Positions 24,667 to 34,100 are shown, numbered from the stretch's first letter. The stretch is 64,000 nucleotides of DNA from Candidatus Roizmanbacteria bacterium (GCA_013335175.1 JAAXWC010000003.1:1-64000), one strand, 5' to 3'. The notes: a model not told the origin generated them from the letters alone. A program made the numbers and translations.

Positions 24667-26175
24667 TTACTGATACACACGAACCTCATATTTTTTCCCT
24701 GCTTGTGTACAGTACCCGGCTACCGTATACAGATTGGTTTGTAACCAGTTTTCAATTTTCTTGCAGGATTTCATCGAACTCGATTTATTGGGCTCCTTAT
24801 AATTTTCTCGTTCATACTCAAGATACGCAAGCATTGGTTTTTTTGCATGGTGCAGATCGGATGCGATAACGTTTCCATCTTCACAATTATTTTGCAGTCC
24901 TGGTTCATCGCTAATATAGCGAGTTGCCGGTTTTATGGCAGGGTTTATAAGATAGAGCATGGCGTGGTTAATATTGTAGTTGGAATAGTCTGTTCTTCCG
25001 ACAAAAAGCGATTGGTAGGCATTTGCCAGTGCAACGGCATTGCAGTTTTTATTTACCTCATTTAGTGCCCCATAGTAAGGGGTGTCCGGAACACTGTTTA
25101 CCAAATTCGTTACCGGAAACTGGAAACAGATGTACAGCGCAAACAGAACGAGCACCGGATAGAGTTTTTTATATTCGCTGCTGTATAAAATAACTGCCAG
25201 GAATAATGAAAAAAGCAATGGGAGGGCATGAGGGAAATCTGCTCTGCCCATACTATAGGGCAACGTGGTAAGCGGAAACAAAAGCAAAAAGCAGAGATGC
25301 CATTTGGCAGATTTCAATTTAGGATATGCCGATACAATAAACGTTGCACACAGCAGTAGAAATAGCGCAATTAAAAAGTAGACGACGTACTCTGTTCCGA
25401 ACGGGTGTGGCATGTGTATACCGAGTGATGGAAGGGGTAATCGGCGGTACGGCATAATTTTTAAGGGAACAACAAAAATCCAGTACAGCGCATCTGAAAG
25501 GGCAATATGATGTAGTGCCAGGTATACCAGGAGAGATCCGAAAGAGGCAACCAACGAACCAACAAGAGTTCCGATAAATAGCACTACCGAGCGGAGTGGT
25601 TTCCTTAATATGCCTTGCAAGACACCATACACAAGAGAAATCGCAAGGAAAAAAAGAGGCCATTCCCAGCGAAGAAGGAACAACGAAAAATTCAGGAAAA
25701 AAATAAACAGAAGATAGCGAATATCTGGTAATTTAAAATAGTAAAAACTCACCGTCGCAAGGGCAAAGAACAGTATCATCTGAAAGGGATCTGCTGCAAT
25801 AGACACATTGCACATAAGGATAAAAATGAAGAGTGCCGTATGAAAAAAAGACTTTGTTTTTTTATAAAAGAAATATAAAAGGGGAAGAGCAATGCACAAA
25901 AAAAGCAGAGCAAATATACGATATCGCGAAGAAAAGTTCAGATGAAACAATTCGCTCAGCATGAGCAATCCGGGAGGATATACGAATCCAAAATCTTTAT
26001 ACGGGATAAATCCCTTTGCTGCATATAAACCGGTAACAAGTCGAAGTGAGTGATCGAATATATCAACCGTAAATTTCAGGCGAAAGGCACTCAGCCAAAC
26101 GTACAGAAAGGTTAAAAACGACCAAGCGAAAAAGATAAATTCAAAGAGAGGAAATTTTTCAAGTTTTTCTTTCAT
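24667..26175 (-). CDS. Polytopic GT-C-like membrane protein
   Basis: A 502-residue protein with about 11 membrane helices. After helix 1 comes GFIPYKDFGFVYPPG, the acidic loop pattern (PYxDF...YPPG) shared by GT-C enzymes of the GT39/GT87/ArnT groups, where the Asp is catalytic. The C-terminal 130 residues are soluble with several Cys. It likely transfers a lipid-linked sugar outside the membrane; acceptor unknown. Start 26175 (MKEKLEKF) is chosen over a longer frame that runs into the divergent GT gene. Confidence 0.72.
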   Translation of the reverse strand: MKEKLEKFPLFEFIFFAWSFLTFLYVWLSAFRLKFTVDIFDHSLRLVTGLYAAKGFIPYKDFGFVYPPGLLMLSELFHLNFSSRYRIFALLFLCIALPLLYFFYKKTKSFFHTALFIFILMCNVSIAADPFQMILFFALATVSFYYFKLPDIRYLLFIFFLNFSLFLLRWEWPLFFLAISLVYGVLQGILRKPLRSVVLFIGTLVGSLVASFGSLLVYLALHHIALSDALYWIFVVPLKIMPYRRLPLPSLGIHMPHPFGTEYVVYFLIALFLLLCATFIVSAYPKLKSAKWHLCFLLLFPLTTLPYSMGRADFPHALPLLFSLFLAVILYSSEYKKLYPVLVLFALYICFQFPVTNLVNSVPDTPYYGALNEVNKNCNAVALANAYQSLFVGRTDYSNYNINHAMLYLINPAIKPATRYISDEPGLQNNCEDGNVIASDLHHAKKPMLAYLEYERENYKEPNKSSSMKSCKKIENWLQTNLYTVAGYCTQAGKKYEVRVYQ

Positions 26176-26239
26176 GGTAATGGGATCAGTATAGAAAACG
26201 AATAAGGAATATACAAATATATTTTTGTACAATAGAGAG

Positions 26240-27112
26240 ATGCAGCTTTCTATAATTATCCCGACATGGAATGGCAAACACCTTCTGGAGCAAATGCTCC
26301 CCTCGCTCATTCGTTCGTTAGCTGTATTTCAGGATTCAGAAATCATTGTTGTTGATAACGGTTCAACCGACGAGACAGTTGCATTTGTAAAAGAAGTATA
26401 CCCAAAGATAAAAGTAAGAACGCTCCCAAAAAATAAAGGGTTTAGCGGTGCTGTTTCGCAGGGAGCAGAACATGCACAAGGCACATGGCTCGTATTTTTA
26501 AATAATGATTGCTATCTGTATCCCGACACGATAGAAAAAATGATGCATTTGGTACAGTCAAATTCCGATATTATTGCGACCTCACCCGTAATACTCAAAT
26601 CCGGAAAGACATCTTTGATCGAAAACGCAGGGTATGTCGTCGATTTGAAAAAAGGAAAAGCAGAGGTTGTTACTGATATCAATTTCCCTCGAAAAAACAA
26701 AGAAGAAACAACGATTCCGGACGGAGCCGGAATGACACATGTAGCTTTTAGATCAGGAAAGGTGTATGGTTTATCTGGGACCTGTCTTCTGATTCGTCGT
26801 GATGTGTACGAAACGGTAGGTGGCTTTGATCCAGCGTTTCATTCCTATCTGGAAGACGTGGATTTGTGCATTCGACTGGCAAAGGCAGGGTATCGGTATG
26901 CGATCACTCCCGACGCATTTTGCGATCATAAACACATGGCGACCTCTTCACGAATGGGTCTCTATAAACAGCGGCAGGATTTTAAAAACTGGATACGTAT
27001 TATTGTGAAAAACTATCCCTTCTCCTTTTTGTTGCGGAACTCCCCCACTCTTCTTGTGGAACGCCTCCGGAATGTGAATGGACTTATTAAAAAATCATTT
27101 TTAGCGCATTAG
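26240..27112 (+). CDS. GT2-type glycosyltransferase with embedded repeat
   Basis: A 290-residue family 2 transferase of the rhamnosyltransferase type: LSIIIPTWNGKHLLEQML, VVDNGSTDET, FLNNDCYL, LSGTCLLIRRDVY, GGFDPAF and LEDVDLCIRL are all present. Residues about 158-168 (TIPDGAGMTH) are not family sequence: they are encoded by an in-frame copy of the palindromic repeat. The Start 26240 is supported by TACAAT ending 6 nt before it. The gene ends just before a terminator shared with the ABC permease gene. Confidence 0.87.
   Translation: MQLSIIIPTWNGKHLLEQMLPSLIRSLAVFQDSEIIVVDNGSTDETVAFVKEVYPKIKVRTLPKNKGFSGAVSQGAEHAQGTWLVFLNNDCYLYPDTIEKMMHLVQSNSDIIATSPVILKSGKTSLIENAGYVVDLKKGKAEVVTDINFPRKNKEETTIPDGAGMTHVAFRSGKVYGLSGTCLLIRRDVYETVGGFDPAFHSYLEDVDLCIRLAKAGYRYAITPDAFCDHKHMATSSRMGLYKQRQDFKNWIRIIVKNYPFSFLLRNSPTLLVERLRNVNGLIKKSFLAH
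26708..26737 (+). repeat. Palindromic repeat inside a GT2 coding region
   Basis: ACAACGATTCCGG, loop, CCGGAATGACA lies within the GT2 gene, in frame. Compared with the lepA copy it carries one extra G in the loop (GACGGAGCC instead of GACGAGCC) and is read in a different frame, giving TIPDGAGMT. Confidence 0.9.
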
Positions 27113-27120
27113 GAGAACAT

Positions 27121-27143
27121 AATCAACCCCCGAGGTTGATTTT
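27121..27143. terminator. Shared terminator between convergent genes
   Basis: A hairpin AATCAACC, CCCGA loop, GGTTGATT, followed by TT. It lies in the 29-bp gap between the GT2 gene and the ABC permease gene and could serve both strands, since the left arm begins with a short A-run on the other strand. Confidence 0.7.
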
Positions 27144-27909
27144 AGACCACGTCGGCGAACATGCCTTCTGCTTTTTTGAAGATAGAGAATGCAACAATAA
27201 AAAGTAATCCAGAGACAAGAATCCCGATGCCAAGGGATGCCCAGTTTGGCGCATCTCCCCCAAGGAGAACTTCCCGATAGGCATTAATAAAAACGGCCAT
27301 CGGATTTATCTTAAAAATCCATCGGTATTGCTCTGGAAAAAAATCAATAGAATAGATAACTGGGGTAAGATAGAACCATAAAGTAAGAATAAGCGTAAAC
27401 AGATACTGTACATCGCGGTAGAGCAGATTCATTACCGACAGCAGTAAGGAAATGCCTAAGGTAAACACAAATTGCAGGGCAAAAAGAGGAATGAATAACA
27501 GCATATATGCCGTGAATGGAATGTGAAACCAGAACATAAGAAGAATAAATACAATAGTTGAGAGGGCAAAGTCAAAGGCTTTGGCAAGAAGGGTAGAAAT
27601 AATTAAAATTTCGCGCGGGAAATAGATTTTTTTTATGAGTGATCCATTTTCAGGAAGGATACTCATGGAGTTGCTAATAGAGTTGGCAAAAAAAGTCCAC
27701 GGGAGAAGACCGGCATATAAAAAGATCGGAAACGGGACTCCCAAGTTTTGAACTTTCATAATATGAGAAAACACAAAGCTCATAATAAGCATCTGAAAAA
27801 ATGGATTGAGGATAACCCAGAACAATCCTAAGAAGGATTGTTTGTAGCGAGCTTTTATTTCTCGCATGGTAAGATGTTTGATAAGTTCCCAATGGGCAAA
27901 AAGTTTCAT
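27142..27909 (-). CDS. ABC-2 polysaccharide export permease (Wzm/TagG-like)
   Basis: A 255-residue protein with six membrane helices. The N-terminal LIKHLTMREIKARYKQSFLG amphipathic helix, the NPFFQM segment and YLTPVIYSIDFFP are characteristic of Wzm/TagG/KpsM permeases of ABC-2 type polyol or O-polysaccharide exporters. It pairs with the ATPase encoded 2 bp upstream. Together they would export a finished polymer, alongside the Wzx flippase at 1.5-2.8 kb, so the locus may use two export routes. Confidence 0.88.
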   Translation of the reverse strand: MKLFAHWELIKHLTMREIKARYKQSFLGLFWVILNPFFQMLIMSFVFSHIMKVQNLGVPFPIFLYAGLLPWTFFANSISNSMSILPENGSLIKKIYFPREILIISTLLAKAFDFALSTIVFILLMFWFHIPFTAYMLLFIPLFALQFVFTLGISLLLSVMNLLYRDVQYLFTLILTLWFYLTPVIYSIDFFPEQYRWIFKINPMAVFINAYREVLLGGDAPNWASLGIGILVSGLLFIVAFSIFKKAEGMFADVV

Positions 27910-27911
27910 AG

Positions 27912-28643
27912 TTATTTTTGATGGTACAGTTCTAACCCTTTCTTTGTTTCTCCGTCATAAAGTATTTTTCCTTCTTGTAAATAAATGACTCGATCACAAA
28001 AATTCTTTACCGTATCCATACTGTGTGAAACAAAAATAATTGTGGTACCGTTTTTTTTAAACTCATTCATTTTTTGTAAGCATTTTTCCTGAAATGCAGT
28101 ATCTCCTACTGCCAAAATTTCATCGATCAGTAAAATTTCCGGTTCAATAAATATGGCGACAGAAAAAGCAAGTCGCATATACATCCCGGAAGAATAATAT
28201 TTGACCGGCATGTCTATAAATTCGTTGAGCTCTGCAAACTGTACGATATCAGCGAATTTTTTTTTGATAAACGATTCTTTCATTCCAAGAATAACCCCAT
28301 TTAAAAAAACATTTTCCCGACCAGTAAGTTCGGGGTGAAAGCCTGCCCCAAGCTCGATAAGCGGGGCTACTTTGCCGTTGATCGTGGCAGTTCCGGAAGT
28401 AGGAGAAGAAACCTGAGCTATGAGTTTGAGCAGGGTCGATTTTCCTGCTCCATTTTTCCCGATAATACCGACGCATTCTCCTTTTTCAACGGTAAACGAA
28501 AGGTCTTTGAGTGCATGAATTCTCTCCAGTGTTTTTTGTTTTATGAACAATGCCTGTACCAGTTCTTTTAATGTTTTTTGATGCTGAAGAAAAAAATATT
28601 TTTCTACGTTTGAAAAGGCAATGACTGAGTGTTCGTGGGTCAT
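27912..28643 (-). CDS. Polysaccharide ABC exporter ATPase (Wzt/TagH-like)
   Basis: A 243-residue ATP-binding subunit with Walker A GKNGAGKST, signature YSSGMYMRLAFS, Walker B EILLIDEI and the H-loop SHSMD. The stretch VAPLIELGAGFHPELTGREN is diagnostic of Wzt/TagH ATPases. The C-terminal carbohydrate-binding domain found in long Wzt proteins is absent, so substrate choice probably does not depend on it. Start 28643 (MTHEHS) is used because TACAAT sits 10 nt before it; a longer frame exists. It is divergent from the secreted FN3-like gene. Confidence 0.85.
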   Translation of the reverse strand: MTHEHSVIAFSNVEKYFFLQHQKTLKELVQALFIKQKTLERIHALKDLSFTVEKGECVGIIGKNGAGKSTLLKLIAQVSSPTSGTATINGKVAPLIELGAGFHPELTGRENVFLNGVILGMKESFIKKKFADIVQFAELNEFIDMPVKYYSSGMYMRLAFSVAIFIEPEILLIDEILAVGDTAFQEKCLQKMNEFKKNGTTIIFVSHSMDTVKNFCDRVIYLQEGKILYDGETKKGLELYHQK

Positions 28644-28685
28644 GATAGTGTACATTGTAACATAAATCCATGCTATCATCTTCTT

Positions 28686-30593
28686 ATGCGTTTACTTAGC
28701 ATAATTACGTTTTTTCTCGGTATATTCTTTATTGCAGCGAGATCTGTTTCAGCAGGAGCGGTGTCTGGAACCCTTGCCGGGCCGCATGGTGAAACTGGGC
28801 GATTTGATTATAGTTTTGTCCGCTCTGATCCTCCGACTACCGAATGGGGTACTACGGAAAAAGATGGAAGTTTTTCTCAACTCTTGGAAGAAGGCAATTG
28901 GCAGTTTGTGGCAACTCCGCCCGCCTCTCTTAGTTTTACCGATCGCTCTGTTATCTCTTCTATTCCACTCGGGACGGATCAGAATTATGATCTTGGGCTA
29001 CTTCGCTTTCCGTTTGTGTCTTCTGCATCTTCTCATGCAACAGCTCTCCCTCCTCAGTGTACCGCGCCTCCGGGCGAGCCGGTTATTATCCGCGCTTTTT
29101 ATGAAGATGAAACGAAAGGATCGTATCTATACGCTACCCGATCGGCTGCTATTATTGTGGTTGCCGACAAACCAGATTATACGGTCTGGGGAGATTATTC
29201 GTTACTTGAGAATTTGCCTCTTGGTACGGCAAGCAGTGCCGGCGTTCTCAAAGGCGAAACAGGAACTACCTACCGGATAGATTATGCATTAAAAAATCCG
29301 CAACCAACGTTTGGGTTTCCGATTATTTCTGTTTCGAATGGCGTGTCCACTTCGTATGTTTGTTTAGAGCCTGGTCCGACGAACCTCGATATTCGCTCTC
29401 CGTTCCGTGGACTTCAAACGACAGATTTTACCCATCCGCTTGTCGATTTTCGGGCAGTACAGAACTTTACCATTCACCAAGAAGATCTGTTTAAACTTGT
29501 CTTTCACAAACCACTCAATTTTCGTGACCCAGAGGTACAAACCTGGGTTGCTTCTTTGTCTGCAAAGCTTATCGCGGGGAAGGGGAAAATAGACCTCGAT
29601 GCAGGAGCAGTTCCCGAAATACAGCAGTCTGGTGCCTCTGTTTCGTTGTACGGTCTTACGAATTATCTTTCTACACCGACGGTCCTCTTAAACGGATATG
29701 AAGGCGGTTCGGATATTTCTTCTGTGGAATTTGATACGGAAAAAGGAATCCTTTCGTTTGATGTTTCGCATTTTTCTGAGTACAGAGCAGTCCCTAAAAT
29801 AGAAGCTCCTAATCTGCTAAATAACATTGTTACGACCAATACAACGATCACGATAGATGGTATGGTAAACGATCCAACCGCAACGGTTAAAATTCTCAAT
29901 GGTGTAGAAGATCAGGGAGTAATTGGCGTTTCGGCACATGGACGGTTCCAGAAAAAAGTTCCGTTGGTTTATGGAAAAAATTCTATTGTTATTTCTGCAT
30001 CGAACGCTATCGGAGCAGCCCCGGAATTAACTCGAATAATAACCCTTGTTCCCCCCAGACAGCCCTGTACAGAAGCTATGCAGCCGCCTGCTCCGGTAGT
30101 GATGAAAGTTGCAAGAGATGGCACTACCGTTACCCTTTCTTTTATTGCATCGGAAGGAAAGGTTTCTGATTATCTTATTTTATATGGGCTAACATCGGCA
30201 GATGAACGATTTGGCGATTTTTTTTCTACTTCGCAAAAGACCGGGATTATAGAACACACAATCGGGAGTTTGAGTTCCTCTGAGACGTATTATTTCAAAA
30301 TTCGTGCTGCCAATACCTGTGCTGCGGGGCCGTGGAGTGCGATTCAGGAATCGAAACCCGCGCGGATCGCACCTCCTGTTGAGTTGCTAAAAACGGTGAG
30401 TGCTGTTCAGTTAGCAAACGGAAGTGTGGAAGGCGCATCGGACGCAGTATATCGATTGCCCCGACGGAAGGAGTATGATAAATACGAAGATACGTTTTCC
30501 CCTCCTGATAAGCCAAAAGACATTCGTAGTGTAACTGGTTGGTGGGAACGGTTTGTTGCCTGGCTCAAGGAAGGAATTGGATTTGAGGAGTAA
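28686..30593 (+). CDS. Secreted FN3-like surface protein
   Basis: A 635-residue exported protein. Residues 1-23 form a signal peptide (hydrophobic, ending SVSAG). The rest is beta-rich. There is a bacterial Ig/carboxypeptidase-like segment near residues 24-90, an Ig-like segment at about 385-455 (NNIVTTNTTITIDGMVN ... YGKNSIVISASN) and a fibronectin type III domain at about 465-560 ending in SSETYYFKIRAANTCAAGPWS. No anchor is visible at the C-terminus. It is probably a cell-surface or adhesion-type protein. TATCAT ends 6 nt before ATG 28686. Confidence 0.7.
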   Translation: MRLLSIITFFLGIFFIAARSVSAGAVSGTLAGPHGETGRFDYSFVRSDPPTTEWGTTEKDGSFSQLLEEGNWQFVATPPASLSFTDRSVISSIPLGTDQNYDLGLLRFPFVSSASSHATALPPQCTAPPGEPVIIRAFYEDETKGSYLYATRSAAIIVVADKPDYTVWGDYSLLENLPLGTASSAGVLKGETGTTYRIDYALKNPQPTFGFPIISVSNGVSTSYVCLEPGPTNLDIRSPFRGLQTTDFTHPLVDFRAVQNFTIHQEDLFKLVFHKPLNFRDPEVQTWVASLSAKLIAGKGKIDLDAGAVPEIQQSGASVSLYGLTNYLSTPTVLLNGYEGGSDISSVEFDTEKGILSFDVSHFSEYRAVPKIEAPNLLNNIVTTNTTITIDGMVNDPTATVKILNGVEDQGVIGVSAHGRFQKKVPLVYGKNSIVISASNAIGAAPELTRIITLVPPRQPCTEAMQPPAPVVMKVARDGTTVTLSFIASEGKVSDYLILYGLTSADERFGDFFSTSQKTGIIEHTIGSLSSSETYYFKIRAANTCAAGPWSAIQESKPARIAPPVELLKTVSAVQLANGSVEGASDAVYRLPRRKEYDKYEDTFSPPDKPKDIRSVTGWWERFVAWLKEGIGFEE

Positions 30594-30603
30594 TGAGTAT
30601 GAG

Positions 30604-30860
30604 CCTCCAAAAGAATGGCGGCCTGCCACTGGTGTCATTCCGGACTCAACGTCGTCATTCCGGTAAGCGTTAGCGCATCCGGAATCGTTGTGAAAGGGAG
30701 TAGCAGCGTCATTTCAGGCTCAGCGTCGTCATTCCCCTGGACAGGGGAATCCAGTGTAAAAATATGCATTCGATGAGATCTCTCCTCAGGTGATTGGTAC
30801 TCTGGACCCCTGCGTCCGCAGGGGTGACGTTGCATCGTCATTCCGGACAATCGTTGTGAA
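30604..30860. repeat. Dispersed palindromic repeat cluster
   Basis: This fills the 30594-30901 gap before pyk. In order: an AATGGCGGCCTG half-repeat (30610), a GTCATTCCGG fragment, a long-loop palindrome (about 30654-30693), CATTCCCCTGGACAGGGGAAT (30730-30751), ACCCCTGCGTCCGCAGGGGT (30806-30826) and a partial palindrome at 30837-30858. The block at 30655-30735 is the reverse complement of the duplicated block around the GIY-YIG copy at 24 kb. Confidence 0.9.
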
Positions 30861-30901
30861 AAAAACATGCGAATAGTGCCTGTGTACAGTATAATGAACT
30901 C

Positions 30902-32332
30902 ATGAAAAAACTTACAAAAATAATCGCAACCATCGGTCCTGTTACCGATTCTCCAGAACAAATTGAAGCTCTCATACACGCCGGTGTGAATATTTTTCGC
31001 TTTAACTTTAAACACAATACGGTTGAATGGCACAATGAACGTATTGAACGAGTAAATGCCGTGGCGGAGCGTTTGGGTGTTTCTATTGGGAAGCTTATTG
31101 ATTTGCAGGGGCCTGAAATCCGTATTGTTATGAATCGGGAAGAACTTGATTTACAGATAGACGATAAAATTCTTTTTGGAAAAGAAGCTTTAGAAAGCTC
31201 TGAAAAGGGATTTTCTCTTACCCATCCAGAAATTGTTTCTCATTTAAAAGAAGGGCAACATTTGGTTGCTGAAGACGGAAAATTTCACTTTCATGTTACG
31301 TTTGAGGGAACTACCTGCTACCTTATTTCCGAATCTGCCGGGATTCTCAAAGATAAAAAAACACTCAATATCCCTGGAGCAGATTTTCCCTTTCCCGTTC
31401 TTATTGATCGCGATTTAGAAGGTATTCAGTTGGCTGTTCGCGGAGAGGTAGATTATGTGGCGCTTTCTTTTGTTCGCTCGGCAGAAGATATTCAGATATT
31501 GCGAGAAGAGATGAAGAAATATAATTTAAAGGCAAAAGTTGTCGCCAAAATTGAAACGCAACGCGCGATTCATGATCTGGACGCGATTGTTGCTTCTTCC
31601 GATGCAGTTATGGTTGCACGCGGAGATTTGGGAGTGGAACTTTCGTTGGCAGAGGTCCCCTATTATCAGAAGGTAATTATTCGTAAGTGTTTAGAGCAAG
31701 GTGTCCCGGTAATTACGGCAACGCAAATGCTCGAGTCGATGATTGAAAACCCGTACCCGACGCGCGCCGAAGTTTCTGATGTCGCCAACGCAACCTACGA
31801 TTTAACCGATGCAGTTATGCTCTCTGGAGAAACAGCAACGGGGAAACATCCGGTTCAGGCAGTTTCGGTTATGGCGCATACGTTAAAATTTAACGAAACG
31901 AAATTTCCAGACGACCAGCGGCAGCATTTTCATTTTCAGTTAGAAGATCAGGGCTCGATTATTTGTGACGCGGCCTATACCATTTACGTTGAGATGCTCA
32001 AGGCCGGTAAAAAGATAAAAGGTTTTATTATTTTTAGTAATTCAGGGCGTTCGGTACGTCTGCTTTCTCGGTACCATGCCTTGGCTCCTATTTATGCATT
32101 TACTCCTAAAAAAGAGGTGTGCGAGTCGCTGAGCATTAATTTTGGAGTAATCCCCTACGCCCAAGAGACGCCCCAGGAGCGTTGCTTTATAGACGAAGAT
32201 TATTCCCGTGCAATACGCTTTTTGAAAGAAAAAGGTGAAGTAGAATCGGGCGATGCTCTTATTATTCTTCATGGCGATACATGGGCCGTTGAGGGAGGAA
32301 TTTCTACGGTAAAAGTGGCAGAGGTGGTATAA
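30902..32332 (+). CDS. pyk: Pyruvate kinase
   Basis: A 476-residue enzyme for the last ATP-forming step of glycolysis, phosphoenolpyruvate to pyruvate. The catalytic KIE (VAKIETQRAI) and ARGDLGVEL motifs and the ITATQMLESMI signature are intact. Two potassium-site positions differ from the usual pattern: NFSHG is NFKHN and DTKGPEIR is DLQGPEIR, replacing a Ser and a Thr that normally bind the ion. TATAAT ends 6 nt before the ATG. lepA follows after 12 bp. Confidence 0.93.
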   Translation: MKKLTKIIATIGPVTDSPEQIEALIHAGVNIFRFNFKHNTVEWHNERIERVNAVAERLGVSIGKLIDLQGPEIRIVMNREELDLQIDDKILFGKEALESSEKGFSLTHPEIVSHLKEGQHLVAEDGKFHFHVTFEGTTCYLISESAGILKDKKTLNIPGADFPFPVLIDRDLEGIQLAVRGEVDYVALSFVRSAEDIQILREEMKKYNLKAKVVAKIETQRAIHDLDAIVASSDAVMVARGDLGVELSLAEVPYYQKVIIRKCLEQGVPVITATQMLESMIENPYPTRAEVSDVANATYDLTDAVMLSGETATGKHPVQAVSVMAHTLKFNETKFPDDQRQHFHFQLEDQGSIICDAAYTIYVEMLKAGKKIKGFIIFSNSGRSVRLLSRYHALAPIYAFTPKKEVCESLSINFGVIPYAQETPQERCFIDEDYSRAIRFLKEKGEVESGDALIILHGDTWAVEGGISTVKVAEVV

Positions 32333-32344
32333 TATCCTATAAAA

Positions 32345-34090
32345 ATGAAATCATTTATCCGTAATTTTGCCATTATTGCACACATTGACCACGGGAAGTC
32401 TACCCTTGCTGATCGTCTTTTGGAAATTACGGGTGTGGTAAAAGCAGGAGATCATAACGAGCAGATGCTCGATCAGAATCCTATCTCGCGTGAGCGTGGA
32501 ATCACTATCAAACTTGCCCCCGTACGGATGAACTATGGGGAGTACATTCTGAACCTTATCGATACTCCCGGACATGTGGATTTTTCCTATGAAGTAGATC
32601 GTACATTAGCCTGCGTTGAAGGGGTAATTCTGTTGGTAGATGCAACCAAAGGTATTCAAGCGCAGACAATTGCCAACGCATACAAAGCGATTGAAAAGAG
32701 TCTGGTTATTATACCAGTTATCAATAAAGTCGATCTTCCAAACGCCGAGGTAGAAAAAACAAAACAACAGATTGTCGATTTTTTAGGAATTCCTGAGGAA
32801 GAAATTCATTATATTTCCGCAAAAACGGGGTTGAATGTTCCTGAGTTGCTAGATTATACGGTACGAAATATTCCGGGACCGAATCACAACGATTCCGGAC
32901 GAGCCGGAATGACAAACAGTGCACAACAGTCTTTAATTTTTGATTCGTACTACGATACACACCGAGGAGTTATTGCCTTTGTTCGTGTATTTCACGGTTC
33001 ATTAAAAAAAGGGATGAAGGTGCGTCTTGCGGCAACAAAAAATGTATTCGAGATAAATGAAATCGGAAGATTTACCCCGGAGTTAGTTCCTGCTGCGGAG
33101 CTTCTGGAGGGGGAAATTGGCTATGTTGTTACCAACTTAAAAGATATTCACGAGGTTCAGGTCGGAGATTCTCTCATAGATGAAAAAGGACAAACTCCTG
33201 CTGTTTCGGGGTACAAAAAGGTACAGCCGATGGTGTTTGCTTCTATGTTTACGACCGATACAGCCGATTACTTGAATTTAAAGAAAGCATTGGAAAAGCT
33301 GACACTCAACGATTCGTCCTTAGAGTATACGGCAATTTATAGCCAAGCCCTGGGAGCAGGCTTTCGCGTCGGTTTTTTGGGCCTTCTCCATGCCGATGTA
33401 GTTCGTGAACGGTTAGAACGAGAGTTTAATTTAAATCTTGTGCTTACGCCCCCGCAGGTAGACTATCCGGAAGAGAATGGTTCGTATTTAGAGCCTATTA
33501 TCAGGCTGATGATCGTTACCCCTCATGAATATCTGGGCGATGTGATGCAGCTTTGTGAATCGTACCGGGCAACTTTTTCTACCATGGATAATAAGAATCA
33601 GATTACGATTATGTATGAGATGCCATTGGCAGAAATGGTTTCTGATTTTTTTGACAAACTCAAAAGTGTCACCAGTGGGTATGCTTCTTTAGACTGGGAG
33701 TTTCTGCGCTATGAACCGGTCAAAGCCGATAAACTTTCGGTTATGTTAAATGGCGACGTGGTTGAGGAGTTTTCAGAAATTGTGGTTGCCGATCGGGCGT
33801 ACGATAAAGCCGCCGATTTAGTTCGTCGTATGAAAGAGGTTATTCCCCGCCAGCAGTATGAGGTAAAAATTCAGGCAACGTATAAAGGGAAAATTATCGC
33901 TTCTGAGCGAATTTCTGCCTATCGGAAAGACGTATTAGTCCATGGAAGTAAGACCGTGGGAGGTGGAGATTATGGACGTAAGCGCAAGCTGCTTGAAAAG
34001 CAGAAAGAGGGGAAAAAACGTATGAAGATGATCGGATCCGTAGAAATTCCTAAAGAGGCCTTTGTGAAGCTCTTCCGTAAAGAAGGATAA
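32345..34090 (+). CDS. lepA: Elongation factor 4 (LepA) with embedded repeat
   Basis: A 581-residue ribosomal back-translocation GTPase. G1 is AHIDHGKST, G2/switch region RERGITI, G3 DTPGHVDF and G4 NKVDL; domains 2-5 follow, and the C-terminus has the typical YGRKRKLLEKQKEGKKRMK. At about residues 180-190 (NHNDSGRAGMTN) the linker between G domain and domain 2 is encoded by an in-frame copy of the dispersed palindrome in place of the usual short loop. TATAAT lies 11 nt before the ATG, overlapping the pyk 3' end. Confidence 0.95.
   Translation: MKSFIRNFAIIAHIDHGKSTLADRLLEITGVVKAGDHNEQMLDQNPISRERGITIKLAPVRMNYGEYILNLIDTPGHVDFSYEVDRTLACVEGVILLVDATKGIQAQTIANAYKAIEKSLVIIPVINKVDLPNAEVEKTKQQIVDFLGIPEEEIHYISAKTGLNVPELLDYTVRNIPGPNHNDSGRAGMTNSAQQSLIFDSYYDTHRGVIAFVRVFHGSLKKGMKVRLAATKNVFEINEIGRFTPELVPAAELLEGEIGYVVTNLKDIHEVQVGDSLIDEKGQTPAVSGYKKVQPMVFASMFTTDTADYLNLKKALEKLTLNDSSLEYTAIYSQALGAGFRVGFLGLLHADVVRERLEREFNLNLVLTPPQVDYPEENGSYLEPIIRLMIVTPHEYLGDVMQLCESYRATFSTMDNKNQITIMYEMPLAEMVSDFFDKLKSVTSGYASLDWEFLRYEPVKADKLSVMLNGDVVEEFSEIVVADRAYDKAADLVRRMKEVIPRQQYEVKIQATYKGKIIASERISAYRKDVLVHGSKTVGGGDYGRKRKLLEKQKEGKKRMKMIGSVEIPKEAFVKLFRKEG
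32886..32914 (+). repeat. Palindromic repeat inside lepA
   Basis: ACAACGATTCCGG, loop, CCGGAATGACA lies in frame in the lepA coding region at the end of the G domain, translated NDSGRAGMT. The flanking lepA sequence aligns with the family, so the repeat sits in a variable surface loop. Confidence 0.93.
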
Positions 34091-34100
34091 AAATATCTCT

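Noticed and set aside
28732-29280. 182-codon plus-strand frame
   Set aside because: Another frame of the FN3-like gene, which has a signal peptide, promoter and domain pattern.
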